64,000 bases of DNA from Sorangium cellulosum So0157-2 (GTDB lineage: Bacteria > Myxococcota_A > Polyangia > Polyangiales > Polyangiaceae). Of this stretch, positions 25,595 through 34,195 are shown one piece after another. The notes under the pieces were generated by a model, which searched no databases, was not told the origin of the DNA, and saw only the letters and a program-made list of their open reading frames with translations. Positions within the stretch are counted from its first letter, which is position 1. Each line of letters opens with the position of its first letter. The stretch lies in contig NC_021658.1 of the NCBI RefSeq assembly GCF_000418325.1, forward strand, positions 930,001 through 994,000, read 5' to 3'. Position numbers and translations under genes: made by a program.

Positions 25595-27991
25595 TCACGG
25601 CCCGGCGAGCGGCCGCGCCTCGAAGCGCGCGGCGCGCTCGAGGACCCAGACGTGGTGATCGACCCACTCGCCCTCGACCGGCGTGAGCGCGAGCGTGAAC
25701 GTCTCGGGCAGCCCCGCGGGCAGGTCGATCGACGCCTCGGTCCAGCCGTTGCTCTCGCGGATGGCGAGGTGGCCGAGCTCGCGGCCGTCCGCGGTCACGT
25801 GGATCTTGGCGGGGCGGGACGCGGCGGTGCGGACCACGAGCCGGCCCGGGCCCGAGCGCGGGGCGCGCAGGCGTGCCGTCTCGCTCTTGCCGCCCGGGAT
25901 GACGCGCCCCGCGTCGAACCGATCGCGCCCGGACCCGCGCGGATCCGGCAGCACGCTGAAGCTGACGAAGCCGGCCTGCGGCCGCGGGAAGGCGTAGCCG
26001 TGCGCCCGCTCGCTCACGAGGTCGGCGACGTCGAGCTCGTCGAGCACCTGCTCGCCGGCGCGCATCGACGCGGGCGGCTCGCCGTGCGCGAGCGGGCTCC
26101 AGTCGGCCTGGTAGATGACCTTCTCGGCGCCGCCGCAGATGACGTTCCCGACGACGGGGATCCCGACGATCCGCTTGCCGAAGATGGCCGGGAGCTCGCC
26201 CCACCAGGTCGGATAGATGGCCAGCGCGTCGGGCCGGTCGTCGGCGGGGATGCGCTCGACGAGCTCCAGCGAGGCGCCGAGGCCGTGGACGCCCGCGCGC
26301 GCGAACGGGAGGTCGTGGTAGCCGCCGAGCCCGATGAGGTCGAGCCCGGGACGGTCCGACGCGTAGAGGAGCGCGCCCGCGTCGCCGACGAGGACGCGGC
26401 GCACGTCGAGCTGCGCGAGGACCTTGCCGGCGACGAGGTGCTGATCGCGGATGTTGCGGCTCGCCCGGCCGAAGAACCAGATCTGGTCGCGCATCCTGGG
26501 CAGCTGGTGGACCCAGAAGAGCGCGGCGAGGGCGAGCGCGAGCGCGACGCGCGCGGCCCAGAGGCCGCGGCCCGCGAGGCCGAAGCGGGCCGCGAGGCCG
26601 CCGGCGGCCGGGTCGCGGCGGGCGCCGAAGACCCGCGCCGGCAGGGCCGCGAGCCGGGCGGCGAGCCCGGCCCGGGCGCCGTCGGGCCTCGCCGCGCGGC
26701 TCGCCTCGCCGTCCGGCGCGGCCCACGCGGCCCGCGCGACGAGCAGCGCGAGCCCCATCGCCGCGAGCACCAGCAGCCAGGCGACCGCGGGCATGGTGTA
26801 GCGCTCGTTCTGCCAGCGCACCTGGCCGTTCAGGGAGACGAGCGCGAGCCAGCCGGCGACCTGGACCCAGAGCAGCGCCGCGATCCCGCGCGTCCTGCGC
26901 GAGGCGAGGGGGACGAGCGCGAGGGCGGGGACGATCCAGCCCCAGGGGAGGGCGTCCGAGAAGTGGTGGTTGGTGTTGCGGGCGATGACGTAGCTGACGA
27001 GGAACTCGTAGGTGTCCCACTTTTCCTGGGACGTCATGTACGGGTTGTTCAGCGCGAGCTTGGCGATGGCGCCGCTCGCGGCCCACTCCCCGGTGAGCAC
27101 GCGGTTGGCGACCGCCTGGGCGACGCACGCGATCGCGCCGGGCACCGACGTCCGGAGCAGGGTCGCGATCGCGGCGCGCGCGCCGCGGGCCCGCCCCACG
27201 GCGGCGGCCGCGTACACGCTCAGGGCCGCGACGCAGACGACCGACTCCGGCCGGGTGGCGTAGAGGAGCGCCCCGGCGAGGCCGGCGAGCCAACCGAGGC
27301 GGGCGAGGCGCGCCGACGGCGCTGCGGCCGCGCCGGCGACCGAGAGCGCGGCGAGGGTGGCGAGGGCCCAGACGCCGAGGTGGAAGGCGTTCTCCATCCC
27401 GCTGAACAGCGCCCAGTCGAGCGCGCCGATGGAGAGCGCCACGGGGGGCAGCAGGTACTTCGCCCAGCGCCCGATCGGCTCGAGGAGCCGCGCGCCGACG
27501 AGCAGGAAGCCGAGCGTCGAGGCGCAGGCGACGATCGCCGCCCACTGCATCAGCAGGAGGCCGCGGAAGCCGACGAGGTAGCCGAGCGCGAGGACGAACG
27601 GGTAGATCAGGCTGGTGTTCCCGCTCGAGAAGCCGTTGCCCTCGGACCACTCGAACGGGTATCCGCGCGCCGTGGCGCGGGCGTAGTCGAAGTGGATGAA
27701 CACGTCATCGAGCGGCGCTGACCACATGCCGCCCGTCTGCTCGTGCATCGCGCGGTAGAACGCGGCGGCGGCGTAGAGCACGCACGCGCCCGCGTAGACG
27801 GCGAACAGGACCGGATCGAGGCGCGGCCACGCGGCGACCACGCGATCGAGCCGGCCGGGGGGCGCTGCCGGACCGGCGCCCTGCGAGGCCGCGGCGTCCG
27901 TGTCGCCAGGGGAGACGATGCTCGGCCGAGACGGAGGCGCAGCTCCTCCGGGCGGCGCGGAGGACACGGGTTCGGCGCTGGACGGTGACAC
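25595..27991 (-). CDS. GT-C-like polytopic membrane protein
   Basis: 798 residues. Pro/Ala-rich cytoplasmic start, first helix about residues 60-80, then a loop with LDDVFIHFDYARATARG. The paired Asp in this first external loop is the hallmark of GT-C glycosyltransferases (AftB-like). About ten further helices follow, with Gly/Ala/Arg loops, and a globular C-terminal region of about 250 residues ending in a beta-sandwich-like segment. Likely uses a polyprenyl-phosphate sugar (family inference). It starts at GTG 27991; no ATG precedes the first helix. Its stop is one base before the next gene, forming an operon of two. Confidence 0.75.
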   Translation of the reverse strand: MSPSSAEPVSSAPPGGAAPPSRPSIVSPGDTDAAASQGAGPAAPPGRLDRVVAAWPRLDPVLFAVYAGACVLYAAAAFYRAMHEQTGGMWSAPLDDVFIHFDYARATARGYPFEWSEGNGFSSGNTSLIYPFVLALGYLVGFRGLLLMQWAAIVACASTLGFLLVGARLLEPIGRWAKYLLPPVALSIGALDWALFSGMENAFHLGVWALATLAALSVAGAAAAPSARLARLGWLAGLAGALLYATRPESVVCVAALSVYAAAAVGRARGARAAIATLLRTSVPGAIACVAQAVANRVLTGEWAASGAIAKLALNNPYMTSQEKWDTYEFLVSYVIARNTNHHFSDALPWGWIVPALALVPLASRRTRGIAALLWVQVAGWLALVSLNGQVRWQNERYTMPAVAWLLVLAAMGLALLVARAAWAAPDGEASRAARPDGARAGLAARLAALPARVFGARRDPAAGGLAARFGLAGRGLWAARVALALALAALFWVHQLPRMRDQIWFFGRASRNIRDQHLVAGKVLAQLDVRRVLVGDAGALLYASDRPGLDLIGLGGYHDLPFARAGVHGLGASLELVERIPADDRPDALAIYPTWWGELPAIFGKRIVGIPVVGNVICGGAEKVIYQADWSPLAHGEPPASMRAGEQVLDELDVADLVSERAHGYAFPRPQAGFVSFSVLPDPRGSGRDRFDAGRVIPGGKSETARLRAPRSGPGRLVVRTAASRPAKIHVTADGRELGHLAIRESNGWTEASIDLPAGLPETFTLALTPVEGEWVDHHVWVLERAARFEARPLAGP

Positions 27992-28142
27992 GCGGCTCTT
28001 TTACACGACTTTCGCGCGGCCCGAGCCCGCGGAGCCCGGTCCGCGAGGGGCGCCGGCGCGGGGAGGGGCCGGCAGACGGCTCAACGCCCGTGGCCGACGG
28101 CTCTGTCCAGCACGTTTGCAAGCGACCGCTTCAGGAGTGAAA

Positions 28143-28278
28143 GGCGTACGCCGTTTTCGTAGGGAAAGTGCCCGAAAGCGAGAAAGATGTGCCTTGGCCC
28201 GCCTCCTGCTCAGGACGGAGGCCAGAGCGCCCGTGACGGTTCCCCCCCCCGCCGTCGAATGGGCGCTCTGTTTTTTTT
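28143..28278 (+). ncRNA. Candidate structured RNA ending in an intrinsic terminator
   Basis: Three consecutive potential hairpins precede a strong terminator with no plus-strand gene upstream: GGCGTACGCC at 28143-28152, a TTTC/GGG-CCC/GAAA stem around 28155-28177, and GCCTCC/GGAGGC at 28201-28222. It could be a free small RNA or an attenuating leader of the thioredoxin-fold gene that starts about 130 bp later. No known family was recognised. Confidence 0.45.
28223..28278 (+). terminator. Rho-independent terminator
   Basis: Perfect 10-bp stem CAGAGCGCCC/GGGCGCTCTG with an inner GACGG/CCGTC extension, a loop containing nine C, and eight T immediately after (28271-28278). This is the strongest intrinsic terminator seen in the window. 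Confidence 0.85.
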
Positions 28279-28409
28279 GCTGGTGACCCCCGGCGCGACG
28301 CGGACCGAGGCGCCGGAGCGCGGTTGCAGCGCGGGCCGATGGCGCAGGCGACCTGAGCCGTAGCCGTCCGTGTAGCATCCGTCCGCGGACCATGACCACG
28401 AGGGGGCCC

Positions 28410-30791
28410 ATGCCAGCGCCAGCGCCGCGTTCCCGCCTGTTTTCTTTGCTGTTCCTCGGGTGCCTGCTCGCCGCGTGCGGGCCGGGCGCGGGCACGGCGC
28501 CGGCGGCGGCCTCGCGCCCGCAGGCGGTCGATCTCGCGAGCTCTGCCGCCGCGCCGGCCCACGCCGCGGCGCCCGAGCCGGAGGCCGGCGCCGCCGTGCC
28601 CGTCACCCGCGCGGATCCGTGGTGGGGCGAGCCGCTCGCGCCGGTCACCCTGGTGGTGTGGGGCGACTACGAGTGCCCCTTCACGTCCAGGCACATGGCG
28701 ACGCTGGAGCAGCTGAAGCACGCCTACGGGCCCGATCGGCTGCGCGTCGTCTGGAAGCACTTCCCGCTGCCGTTCCACAAGAACGCGCACCCGGCGCACG
28801 TCGCGGCCGAGACGGTGTTCCGGCTCGGCGGGGCCGAGGCGTTCTGGAGGTTCCACGAGCGTGCCTTCGCCGACCAGCGCTCGCTCGCGCCGGAGTCGTT
28901 CGAGGCGTGGGCCGCCGAGGCGGGCGTCGATCGCGCGGCGTTTCGCGCGTCCTTCGAGCGGCAGCAGCACGCGGCGAAGATCGACCAAGACCTGCGGGCA
29001 GGCCGGGACGTGGGCGTCTCGGGGACGCCGTCGACCCTCATCAACGGGGTGTTCGTCAGCGGGGCGCAGCCCATCGACAGGCTCCGGCCCATCCTCGACG
29101 AGCAGCTCCGGGCGGCCGAGGATCTCCGGCGGTCCGGCGTCCCGCGCGAGCGCATCTACGCGACCCTGTCCGAGCAGAATAAGGCGCGCGCTCCGGCCCC
29201 GCCCCCGCGCCCGGCGGTCGAGGACACGACCGTGTGGAAGGTGCCTGTCGACGGGTCGCCGATCCGGGGCAACCCGAACGCGCTGGTCACGCTGGTCATG
29301 TTCTTCGACCTCCAGTGTCCGTTCAGCCGCAAGGTCGCCCCGACCATCGACGACCTCCTGAAGAAGTACGGCGACGAGCTCCGCGTCGTCTTCAAGCACC
29401 GGCCGCTCCCCTTCCACCTCCGGGCCGAGCCCGCCGCGGAGCTCGCCCTCGAGGCCAAGGCGCAGCGGGGCGACGCGGCATTCTGGAAGGCGTACGAGCT
29501 CCTGCGGGAGGGGCCCCTCGAGGACGCGGATCTCGCGGCGCACGCGAGGTCGCTGGGCCTCGACGTGGCGCGCGCGCAGAAGGCCGTCGCCGCCCGGCGC
29601 CACGCGGCGCGCATCGACCGCGATCTGCGCCTCGCCGACGATCTCGAGGCGAACGGCACGCCCCACTTCTTCATCAACGGCAGGCGGCTCGTCGGCGCCC
29701 AGCGGGCAGAGAAGTTCGAGGCCCTCATCGAGGCGCAGCTCGAGGGCGCTCGGGCGCTCGTCGCCGAGGGCACGCCGCGCGCGAAGCTCTACGACGCGCT
29801 GCAGAAGGGCGCGAAGGCCGGCAACCCGCCCGAGCGGATCCTCGCCCCCGCGCCCACCCGCGACAACCCCGGCAAGGGGGCGAAGCCGGGCGCGCCGGTG
29901 ACCATCCAGATGTTCGCCGACTTCCAGAGCCCGTTCTGCAAGCGGGTCCAGCCCACGCTCGACGAGATCATCGCCGCCTATCCGGGCAAGGTCCGCGTGG
30001 TCTTCCGGCACCTGCCGCTCGCCATCCACACGCTCGCGCCCCTCGCCGCCGAGGCGTCCGTCGAGGCGTTCCGGCAGAAGGGCGAGGCCGGCTTCTGGGC
30101 GATGGCGCAGCGCCTCTGGGAGGACCAATCCGAGAACGGGCTCGGCCGCGCGGCCCTCGAGCGCCACGCGGCAGCGATCGGCCTCGACGTGGCGAAGCTC
30201 CGCGACGCGCTCGACGCGCGCGCGCACCGCGCGGCCGTCGAGGCGGACCAGAAGCTCGCCGAGCGCCTGGACATCACGGGGACGCCGTCGTTCGCCATCA
30301 ACGACTACTTCCTGAGCGGCGCGCAGGGGACCCCGCGCTTCCGTCGGCTCGTGGACCTCGCGCTCGGCCCGCGCGTCCCCCCCACGCCGGAGTCGCTGCA
30401 CGGCGCGAGCAAGCCCGCGACGACCCAGGCAACCCCGGCGCAGCCTGCCCAGCCTCCCGGGGGGACCAGCCTGATGGGGGCCAAGCACCTCGTCGTCATG
30501 TATGCTGGATCACGGCTTGCCCCGCAGCACGTCGTTCGCACCCGGGACGATGCGCGCGCGCTCGCCGAGGAGGCGCTCAAGAAGGCGCAGCGGGGGGCGA
30601 GGTTCGAGGATCTCGTGGCCGAGTACAGCGACGAGCCGGGATCCGCAGCGCGCGGCGGCGATCTCGGAAAGTTCCGGAAGGGCGCCATGGTGCCCGAGTT
30701 CGAGCAGGCGCTGGAGAAGGTCGCTGTCGGCTCGCTGAGCGGGGTCGTGGAGACGGCGTTCGGCTTCCACATCATCCTGCGGACGCAATAG
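28410..30791 (+). CDS. Lipoprotein with three DsbA-like domains and a parvulin prolyl isomerase
   Basis: About 793 residues. Lipobox LLAAC then an Ala-rich linker. Three DsbA-type thioredoxin domains follow (about 70-250, 285-460, 490-655), each with its cis-Pro loop intact (SGTPSTLING, NGTPHFFING, TGTPSFAIN). The redox motif is reduced to one Cys in each: CPFT (Cys89), CPFS (Cys303) and SPFC (Cys510). Residues about 690-790 form a PpiC-type isomerase (FEDLVAEYSDEPGSAARGGDLG, FGFHIILR). It is probably a periplasmic folding factor; single Cys suggests mixed-disulfide or chaperone action rather than oxidase action. GAGGGGG lies before the ATG at 28410; the ATG at 28392 is an alternative. Confidence 0.88.
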   Translation: MPAPAPRSRLFSLLFLGCLLAACGPGAGTAPAAASRPQAVDLASSAAAPAHAAAPEPEAGAAVPVTRADPWWGEPLAPVTLVVWGDYECPFTSRHMATLEQLKHAYGPDRLRVVWKHFPLPFHKNAHPAHVAAETVFRLGGAEAFWRFHERAFADQRSLAPESFEAWAAEAGVDRAAFRASFERQQHAAKIDQDLRAGRDVGVSGTPSTLINGVFVSGAQPIDRLRPILDEQLRAAEDLRRSGVPRERIYATLSEQNKARAPAPPPRPAVEDTTVWKVPVDGSPIRGNPNALVTLVMFFDLQCPFSRKVAPTIDDLLKKYGDELRVVFKHRPLPFHLRAEPAAELALEAKAQRGDAAFWKAYELLREGPLEDADLAAHARSLGLDVARAQKAVAARRHAARIDRDLRLADDLEANGTPHFFINGRRLVGAQRAEKFEALIEAQLEGARALVAEGTPRAKLYDALQKGAKAGNPPERILAPAPTRDNPGKGAKPGAPVTIQMFADFQSPFCKRVQPTLDEIIAAYPGKVRVVFRHLPLAIHTLAPLAAEASVEAFRQKGEAGFWAMAQRLWEDQSENGLGRAALERHAAAIGLDVAKLRDALDARAHRAAVEADQKLAERLDITGTPSFAINDYFLSGAQGTPRFRRLVDLALGPRVPPTPESLHGASKPATTQATPAQPAQPPGGTSLMGAKHLVVMYAGSRLAPQHVVRTRDDARALAEEALKKAQRGARFEDLVAEYSDEPGSAARGGDLGKFRKGAMVPEFEQALEKVAVGSLSGVVETAFGFHIILRTQ

Positions 30792-30796
30792 AAAGC

Positions 30797-31099
30797 GTGG
30801 CGGGCCCTCCGGGGTGGATCAGCGCACGAGTGGAGTTGCAGCGTCGAGCATCACAGATCGTCCCCTGGGTCGGGATCGCCGTCCACCTCGTGATCGGCCC
30901 GGCTTACGCGCTCGCCGGCCTCCTCGCGCCGCCTTGGGCGGTCGCGGCGCTCTGGGCGATCTGGATTGCGCTGCTCGTGATGGCCATTCGGGTGCGGCGC
31001 AGCCGCCCGTGGCTGGCAGCGGCGACCCCGTTGATCTCGGCGGCCGTGTGGCTCGGCCTGCTCACCCTCGGCGAACGGCTGCTCGGCTGGACGGCCTGA
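30797..31099 (+). CDS. Small membrane protein, three predicted helices
   Basis: About 100 residues from the GTG at 30797, five bases after the preceding stop; an in-frame GTG at 30830 gives 89. Hydrophobic segments: SQIVPWVGIAVHLVIGPAYA, a stretch around AVAALWAIWIALLVMAI, and AAATPLISAAVWLGLLTLG, with Arg-rich loops (RVRRSRPW). No family recognised. Probably co-transcribed with the DsbA-parvulin lipoprotein. Confidence 0.5.
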   Translation: MAGPPGWISARVELQRRASQIVPWVGIAVHLVIGPAYALAGLLAPPWAVAALWAIWIALLVMAIRVRRSRPWLAAATPLISAAVWLGLLTLGERLLGWTA

Positions 31100-31560
31100 G
31101 CCCGTCCCGAGGGCCGCAGGCGCCGGCGCGGCCGGCGCGGCGCTCGCGCCTCTCGCGACCGGATGGGCGACGCCGTTCCCGCTTCCGGACAGCACAGCGG
31201 GTGACCAGACCGCGCGGCGGATGACCTGGAGGCGACCGAGGCCGAGTGGCCCCATCCATCGCACGACACCGCCGGCGGCGCGACAGCCGGGATCTCCCGC
31301 CTCTACGGGAATACCCGGCGGCCGTTCAGTGACCGAGCGGATTGGACTGCGGCGCCTCGCCGCGCGCGGCGTGACTTCAGGACAGGGCGGAGTTTCCCTG
31401 CCGGTCCGCGCTTGAGAATATTTCGGGCCCTGCGCCAAAGGAGCCCGCGCGCGCTCCGTGCGGTCTGCGCGTTGACCCCTCTCGCGCGCGTCGAGTAGAA
31501 CGATGTTCGCGCCAGAGCGCGCGACCCAGTCAGCGCCAGCGCGGATTGGAACCGCAAACG
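31100..31560. other. Intergenic region upstream of the GAF gene
   Basis: No credible gene. It ends in a putative sigma-70-type promoter at 31472-31501. Confidence 0.5.
31472..31501 (+). promoter_or_regulatory. Putative promoter of the GAF-kinase-DUF2400 genes
   Basis: TTGACC, 18-base spacer, TAGAAC; the predicted start would give a leader of about 50 bases to the ATG at 31561. Confidence 0.4.
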
Positions 31561-34183
31561 ATGCGTTGGTTCGTCGAGATCTCGTCATTGGGCCAGAACG
31601 CGCCGCCGACCAGGAAGGTGTGCGTCGAGGCCCCGCAGTGGCAGCCCGCGCTGCAGAAGGCCCGGGCGCTCCGCGGCGATGGCGGGCCGCTCAACAATTT
31701 CTCCGTGGACCTGCTCGAGAGCGGCTACCGAGCGATCGATCCGGCGACGCGCGTGCGGTACGTCGTGCAGCGCGCGCCGGACGACGCGGCGCTGACGGAC
31801 GGGGCGGACCCTCCGGCGGCCGCGCCGCCGGCCGGCGCAGCGTCTCCCAGGCCCGCCGACCCGGCGGGGGCTCGTCTGCCGGGGAAACGGCCGGTGGCGG
31901 CCACGGTCCCGTTCATCTCGATGGGGACCGCGCTCCTCGTGCCGGAGCCCGCCGCCGCGGCGCAGGCGGCCAAGGGCGGCGCCGCGGCGGAGCGAGGCGC
32001 CGCGGCGGAGCGGGGCGCCGCGGCGGAGCAGGGCGCCGCGGCGGAGCGGGACGCCGCGCCGGAGCGGGGCGCCGCGCCGGAGCCGAGCGCGCTGCCGCCG
32101 TTCGAGCTCGTGTCGCAGCGCGAGGAGAACCCGTCCGAGCGCTCGCCGCTCACGTACCGAGAGCTCGTCTATGCGGTCCCGACGGGCACCCCGCGCGATC
32201 TCGTGAGCGCGTTGCTGCTCGACCGGCTCGAGAAGGCACGGCAGCTCATCGACGACGCGCGCCCGGGCAAGTTCATCCATATCGCGGTGTTCGATCACGT
32301 CTTCCGCGGCCGGCCTCAGCGCGGTCCGCTCGCGACCCTCGCCTGGAAGGACTGGCGCTCGGCGGAGCCCGAGATCCAGTTTCGCCCGCGCACCGGCGCC
32401 ACCTCGCCGCCGCGGCCGCCGCGCCGCACCGCCGGCCGATGCGTCGCCGGCCGCCGCACCGCCGGCCGATGCGTCGCCGGCCGCCGCACCGCCGGCCGAT
32501 GCGTCGCCGGCCGCCGCACCGCCGGCCGATGCGTCGCCGGCCGCCGCACCGCCGGCCGATGCGTCGCCGGCCGCCGCACCGCCGGCCGATGCGTCGCCGG
32601 CCGCCGCACCGCCGGCCGATGCGTCGCCGGCCGCCGCACCGCCGGCCGATGCGTCGCCGGCCGCCGCACCGCCGGCCGATGCGTCGCCGGCCGCCGCACC
32701 GCCGGCCGATGCGTCGCCGGCCGCCGCACCGCCGGCCGATGCGTCGCCGGCCGCCGCACCGCCGGCCGATGCGTCGCCGGCCGCCGCACCGCCGGCCGAT
32801 GCGTCGCCGGCCGCCGCACCGCCGGCCGATGCGTCGCCGGCCGCCGCACCGCCGGCCGATGCGTCGCCGGCCGCCGCACCGCCGGCCGATGCGTCGCCGG
32901 CCGCCGCACCGCCGGCCGATGCGTCGCCGGCCGCCGCACCGCCGGCCGATGCGTCGCCGGCCGCCGCACCGCCGGCCGATGCGTCGCCGGCCGCCGCACC
33001 GCCGGCCGATGCGTCGCCGGCCGCCGCACCGCCGGCCGATGCGTCGCCGGCCGCCGCACCGCCGGCCGATGCGTCGCCGGCCGCCGCACCGCCGGCCGAT
33101 GCGTCGCCGGCCGCCGCACCGCCGGCCGATGCGTCGCCGGCCGCCGCACCGCCGGCCGATGCGTCGCCGGCCGCCGCACCGCCGGCCGATGCGTCGCCGG
33201 CCGCCGCACCGCCGGCCGATGCGTCGCCGGCCGCCGCACCGCCGGCCGATGCGTCGCCGGCCGCCGCACCGCCGGCCGATGCGTCGCCGGCCGCCGCACC
33301 GCCGGCCGATGCGTCGCCGGCCGCCGCACCGCCGGCCGATGCGTCGCCGGCCGCCGCACCGCCGGCCGATGCGTCGCCGGCCGCCGCACCGCCGGCCGAT
33401 GCGCCGCCGGCCGCCGCGCCGCCGGCCGACGCGTCGCCCTCCGCGGCCGCACCGCCGGCCGACGCGTCGCCCTCCGCCGCCGCACCGCTGGCCGACGCAT
33501 CGCCCTCTGCCGCTGCGCCGCCCGGCGAGCCGAGCGCGCTGCCTCGGCCCGAGGCCGCTCCCGCATCGGGCGTGATCCCCGCGCCCGCGCCGAGCCAGCC
33601 GCCGCGGAGGCGCTCCTCCTTCCCGCCGAGGAACGGGCGCCTCTCCGGCGACGACCTCATCGCCGAGCTGTTCGAGGCGTGCAGCGACCTGCACTTCCTC
33701 CACGACACGCTCGCGGGCGCCGACTTCATCCTCGCGCTCACGCTCGACAAGATCCCGTGCGCCCTCGGGCTCGTGTCGCTGTTCGACATCAACCGGCGCG
33801 AGTTCGTCGTTGTCCGGCAGTACGGCGGCAAGAGCGCGCTCCTCGCCAGGCTGTCCGAGCGCGCGCCGCTCGCCCTCGCCGCCATGCGGTCCAGGCGCGC
33901 CGTCGTGGTGCCCGACGCGTCCAGGGACGAGCGCGTCATGGACGACCGGTGGAAGGCGATCGGCGTCGAGCTCCGGAGCGTCATCTGCGCGCCGGTGGAG
34001 CTCGCGGGCCGCTACCTCGGCCTCCTCGAGATCGGCAACCCCCTCGACGGCAAGCCGTTCTCCGAGAGCGACGGCAACGCGCTCACCTACATCGGCCAGC
34101 AGTTCGCGGAGTTCGTCGGGGCCCGCGGCGTGGTCCTCGACCCCGGCCTCGTGACCGCGGGGGCGAAGAAGGCCGCCCGCTAG
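31561..34183 (+). CDS. GAF-domain protein with Pro/Ala minisatellite; reading frame broken by one nucleotide
   Basis: The start MRWFVEISSLGQNAPPTRKV and the first 280 or so codons read in one frame; the Pro/Ala repeat tract and the C-terminal GAF domain (LSGDDLIAELFEACSDLHFLHD, FDINRREFVVVRQYGG, RYLGLLEIGNPLDG) read in the next. Removing one base near 32422-32425 joins them through a natural TSPPRPP-AAPPADASP linker into 873 residues. The N-terminal region has six GAAAER repeats and YRELVYAVPTGTPRDLV. GAF domains sense small ligands; the link to the kinase 12 bp downstream suggests signalling. Alternatives: a real pseudogene, an assembly error beside the repeats, or independent expression of the GAF part from the GTG at 33572. 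Confidence 0.7.
31978..32085. repeat. 18-bp tandem repeat, six copies
   Basis: Six in-frame units close to GGCGCCGCGGCGGAGCGG, encoding GAAAER-type hexapeptides in the N-terminal part of the GAF gene; the last two are diverged. Confidence 0.9.
32431..33420. repeat. 30-bp minisatellite, 32 identical copies plus one variant
   Basis: 32 perfect copies (32431-33390) and one degenerate copy, then further decayed units to about 33510. In the frame of the GAF domain each unit encodes PPADASPAAA. The unit is ten codons, so copy-number change keeps the frame. The lack of any divergence among 32 copies implies recent expansion or homogenisation. Confidence 0.98.
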
Positions 34184-34195
34184 CGGAGCTCAGCG

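Noticed and set aside
22657-25686. Long plus-strand frame reading AVARAVAR repeats
   Set aside because: It is the complement of the GT-C-like gene; the minus-strand frame has hydrophobic helices and coupling to its neighbour.
32431-33420. CRISPR-like array
   Set aside because: The 30-bp units are directly tandem with no spacers and encode a regular peptide.
32273-33703. Antisense frames across the minisatellite (GGAAAGDASA, RRPATHRPAV and similar)
   Set aside because: All frames of a stop-free repeat are open; none has family similarity or start signals.
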